DNA of 64,000 nt from the NCBI RefSeq assembly GCF_000373365.1, contig NZ_KB891263.1, positions 42,299 through 106,298 of the forward strand, read 5' to 3'. Source of the DNA: Parafrankia discariae (lineage in GTDB: Bacteria; Actinomycetota; Actinomycetes; Frankiales; Frankiaceae). How positions within the stretch are numbered: position 1 is the stretch's first letter; every line of letters starts with the position of its first letter. The notes under the pieces were generated by a model that had not been told where the DNA came from, did no database searches, and saw nothing but the letters and a program-made list of their open reading frames with translations. This document shows positions 62,048 through 64,000 of this stretch, one piece after another. A program made the position numbers and the translations under genes.

Positions 62048-63043
62048 ATGCAGTTCACACAGCTCGGTCGTTCCGGTCTGTCCGTCTCGCGTCTGTGCCT
62101 CGGCACGATGAACTTCGGCCCCCTGACCAGCGAGGACGACTCCCACAAGATCATGGAGTCGGCGCATGGGCACGGCATCAACTTCTTCGACACGGCCAAC
62201 GCCTACGGTCTGCGTTCGGCCGGCGTGTCGGGCCTCGGTGAGGGCAGGGGCTACACCGAGTCGATCATCGGCCGTTGGTTCGCGCGGGGCGGTGGGCGCC
62301 GGGAGCGCACTGTGCTGGCGACCAAGGTCTACAGCCCCATGGGGGAGTGGCCCAACGAGGGCAGGCTGTCGGCGCTCAACATCCGCCGTGCCCTGGACGC
62401 GAGCCTGACCCGCCTGCAGACCGACTACATCGATCTCTACCAGTTCCACCACGTCGACCGCGCCACCCCGTGGGATGAGATCTGGCAGGCTGTCGACGTC
62501 GCCGTCACGGCCGGCAAGATCCTCTACGTCGGCAGCAGCAATTTCGCCGGCTGGCACATCGCCCAGGCGCAGGCCGCCGCAGCCCAGCGCGGGACGTTCG
62601 GCCTGGTCAGCGAGCAGCCGATCTACAACCTCCTCACCCGGGAGGTCGAGCTGGAGGTGTTGCCCGCCGCGCAGCACTACGGCGTGGGCCTCCTCCCGTG
62701 GTCGCCGCTGCAGAGCGGGCTGCTCGGTGGTGTGCTGCGCAAGGAGCGCGAGAGCCTGCGTCGCCTCGAAGGCCGTGCCGCGCAGACGCTGGAGGCCAGC
62801 CGCCCCCAGATCGAGGCCTACGAGGACTTCGCCGCCGAGCTCGGCCACGAACCCGGTGACGTCGCGCTCGCCTGGCTGCTGCACCAGCCGGCCGTCACCG
62901 CGCCGATCGTCGGCCCGCGCATCCAGCAGCACCTCGACGACGCCGTCCGGGCGCTCGACGTCCACCTGGACGAGAAGGCGCTCGCCCGGCTGGACGAGAT
63001 CTTCCCGGGCTACCGGACGGCCCCCGAGCACTTCGCCTGGTAG
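62048..63043 (+). CDS. Aldo/keto reductase
   Basis: A 331-residue enzyme from the ATG at 62048: QLGRSGLSVSRLCLGTMNFG, with the catalytic Asp and Tyr in NFFDTANAYG, Lys in TVLATKVYSP and His in DLYQFHHVD. SSNFAGWHIAQAQAAA and SEQPIYNLLTREVELEVLPA are typical of the YghZ/tas-like group. NADPH-dependent reduction of aldehydes or ketones is expected; substrate unknown. Confidence 0.95.
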   Translation: MQFTQLGRSGLSVSRLCLGTMNFGPLTSEDDSHKIMESAHGHGINFFDTANAYGLRSAGVSGLGEGRGYTESIIGRWFARGGGRRERTVLATKVYSPMGEWPNEGRLSALNIRRALDASLTRLQTDYIDLYQFHHVDRATPWDEIWQAVDVAVTAGKILYVGSSNFAGWHIAQAQAAAAQRGTFGLVSEQPIYNLLTREVELEVLPAAQHYGVGLLPWSPLQSGLLGGVLRKERESLRRLEGRAAQTLEASRPQIEAYEDFAAELGHEPGDVALAWLLHQPAVTAPIVGPRIQQHLDDAVRALDVHLDEKALARLDEIFPGYRTAPEHFAW

Positions 63044-63134
63044 CGAGGACCGCCCGCCGCGTCGGCCACCGCGCCATGGTCGAGGTGGTCGCCGCGGGCG
63101 GGCCCGGTCCGACCAGTTCGGGTGTGGCCGTGGG

Positions 63135-64000
63135 CTACTTGGACTCGAGTCGGCCCAGTGGGTGGTCGCTGTCGGCCAGCGCCCTGTGGGCCGTCCGCCA
63201 GCTGGCGTCCTCGACGCCCAGGGCGTGGCGCAGGTAGGCCCAGGTGACCTGCTGGAGCAGGGCGACGCGGGCGGGGTTCTCGTCAGTGGTCTCGGTGACC
63301 TGGTAGCCGGAGATCCCGCCCAGGAAGTGCTGGGCGCCGTTCAGGACGAGCAGGCTCTTGGGCCCGGGGCTGAGGTGGTAGGGGTCCGCGGTCCAGGCCG
63401 CGCCGCGCACGGTCAGCGGCAGGTCGTCCTGGTCGCCCATGACCACCAGGGCCGGCGTGGTCATCTGGGCGAAGCTCTGCTCGCGCAGCCACGGCAGGTT
63501 CTCCACCGCGAACGGCGTCAGGCCCGCCCCGCCCTGTCCGGCCGTGGCCAGCAGAACCCCGGCCTTGATCCGCGGGTCGGACAGGTCCTGGGCGATGCCG
63601 GTCCGCGGGTCGGTCACGCGCAGGCCCAGCAGGATGCCCGCGGTCTGGCCGCCGAAGGAGTGCCCGACAGCGGCGATCCGGCCGCGGTCGGTGCGCCCGG
63701 AGAGGCCCGGGACGGCTGCTTCCAGCCCGTCGAGGTGGTCCAGGATGCGCTTGTTGTCCTCCACCCGGTATCTCCAGGTGTCGGGCCCGCGCGGGTCGGC
63801 GGGGTCCGGGCCCGCCGTCCGCGAGTCCAGGTGGGTGGCCTGGATCACCACGAAGCCGTGCGCGGCCCAGAAGTCGACCAGCGGGCCGTAGCCCTCCAGC
63901 GAGGACCCGAAGCCGTGCGAGAAGACGATGATCGGCAGATTCCGCCCGGTCGCGGGCGCCGAGACCCGGACCAGCTGGTCGCGGCCGCGGCCCGGGGCCG
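63135..64000 (-). CDS. Alpha/beta hydrolase (PAF-acetylhydrolase/cutinase-like), 5' end off right edge
   Basis: About 288 residues are in the window; the N-terminus lies past base 64000. The oxyanion motif IIVFSHGFGSSLEGYGPLVD, the nucleophile Ser in AAVGHSFGGQTAGIL, the acid in LVVMGDQDDLPL and His in LNGAQHFLGG are all present. It resembles platelet-activating-factor acetylhydrolase-like esterases of actinobacteria. Secretion cannot be judged without the N-terminus. Confidence 0.85.
   Translation of the reverse strand, partial: APGRGRDQLVRVSAPATGRNLPIIVFSHGFGSSLEGYGPLVDFWAAHGFVVIQATHLDSRTAGPDPADPRGPDTWRYRVEDNKRILDHLDGLEAAVPGLSGRTDRGRIAAVGHSFGGQTAGILLGLRVTDPRTGIAQDLSDPRIKAGVLLATAGQGGAGLTPFAVENLPWLREQSFAQMTTPALVVMGDQDDLPLTVRGAAWTADPYHLSPGPKSLLVLNGAQHFLGGISGYQVTETTDENPARVALLQQVTWAYLRHALGVEDASWRTAHRALADSDHPLGRLESK

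Noticed and set aside
61615-62199. Minus-strand frame with LLAMLAYVFLTAP-like text suggesting a transposase end
   Set aside because: Only about 20 suggestive residues in one frame, no catalytic motif, no inverted repeats at its edges.

Overview
The window is very GC-rich, starts many genes with GTG or TTG, and carries typical actinobacterial families (F420/LLM flavin oxidoreductases, PaaX, Spo0M-like, AIM24/TerD, PemK/MazF-like, DUF4097, Csp-type copper protein). A high-GC soil or plant-associated actinobacterium is certain. A Frankia-type genome is the best guess, from the density of TIR/WD40 and TnpB debris and a pectate lyase, but this is inference.

Layout. 1-9.4 kb: start of an MMPL exporter, TetR and LacI regulators, gltX, a PaaX-type and an FCD/GntR-type regulator, then a peroxide-defence unit (ahpC-ahpD divergent from oxyR). 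10.2-19.1 kb: an unusual peptide-bond module made of a fused YbdK/GCS2 plus circularly permuted ATP-grasp ligase, an AsnO-type glutamine amidotransferase, a TnpB relic abutting the amidotransferase stop codon, an S9 peptidase and two GNAT acetyltransferases. It resembles the loci that make N-acetylglutaminylglutamine amide but has different enzymes. 19.3-22.4 kb: histidine kinase, response regulator and DUF4097 protein in one operon. 22.7-23.2 kb: a candidate small RNA or attenuator with a strong terminator, and a small membrane protein. 23.7-38.2 kb: lipoprotein pectate lyase, DUF3995, Spo0M-like, FdhD, an HslV-like Ntn hydrolase, aldo/keto reductase, a three-gene TerD/AIM24 operon, a DMT-like transporter, a membrane protein, an LLM oxidoreductase and two SnoaL-like proteins.

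38.2-49.0 kb is an accessory patch of mixed intact and broken genes. Five pieces of one flavodoxin-like gene lie here: one intact, two 5' halves, one 3' half and one scrap. The two 5' halves are direct repeats that bracket a small gene and a TIR-WD40 gene. A second WD40 gene is broken at a run of 15 G. Remnants of LLM, LuxR, hemerythrin-like and VOC genes follow, with an intact 16-cysteine copper-binding protein among them.

45.1-64 kb is again ordinary: two F420-reductase-like dehydrogenases and an epimerase divergent from a LysR regulator, an MFS exporter coupled to a hydrolase-fold protein lacking its catalytic serine, AraC/MarR/GlxA/LysR regulators each beside small redox or hydrolase genes, an amino-acid permease, a PemK/MazF-like protein, an aldo/keto reductase and a hydrolase running off the right edge.

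Most transcription units pair a regulator with one to three enzymes. I see no tRNA, rRNA or CRISPR array. All functional names rest on motifs and family resemblance read by eye.
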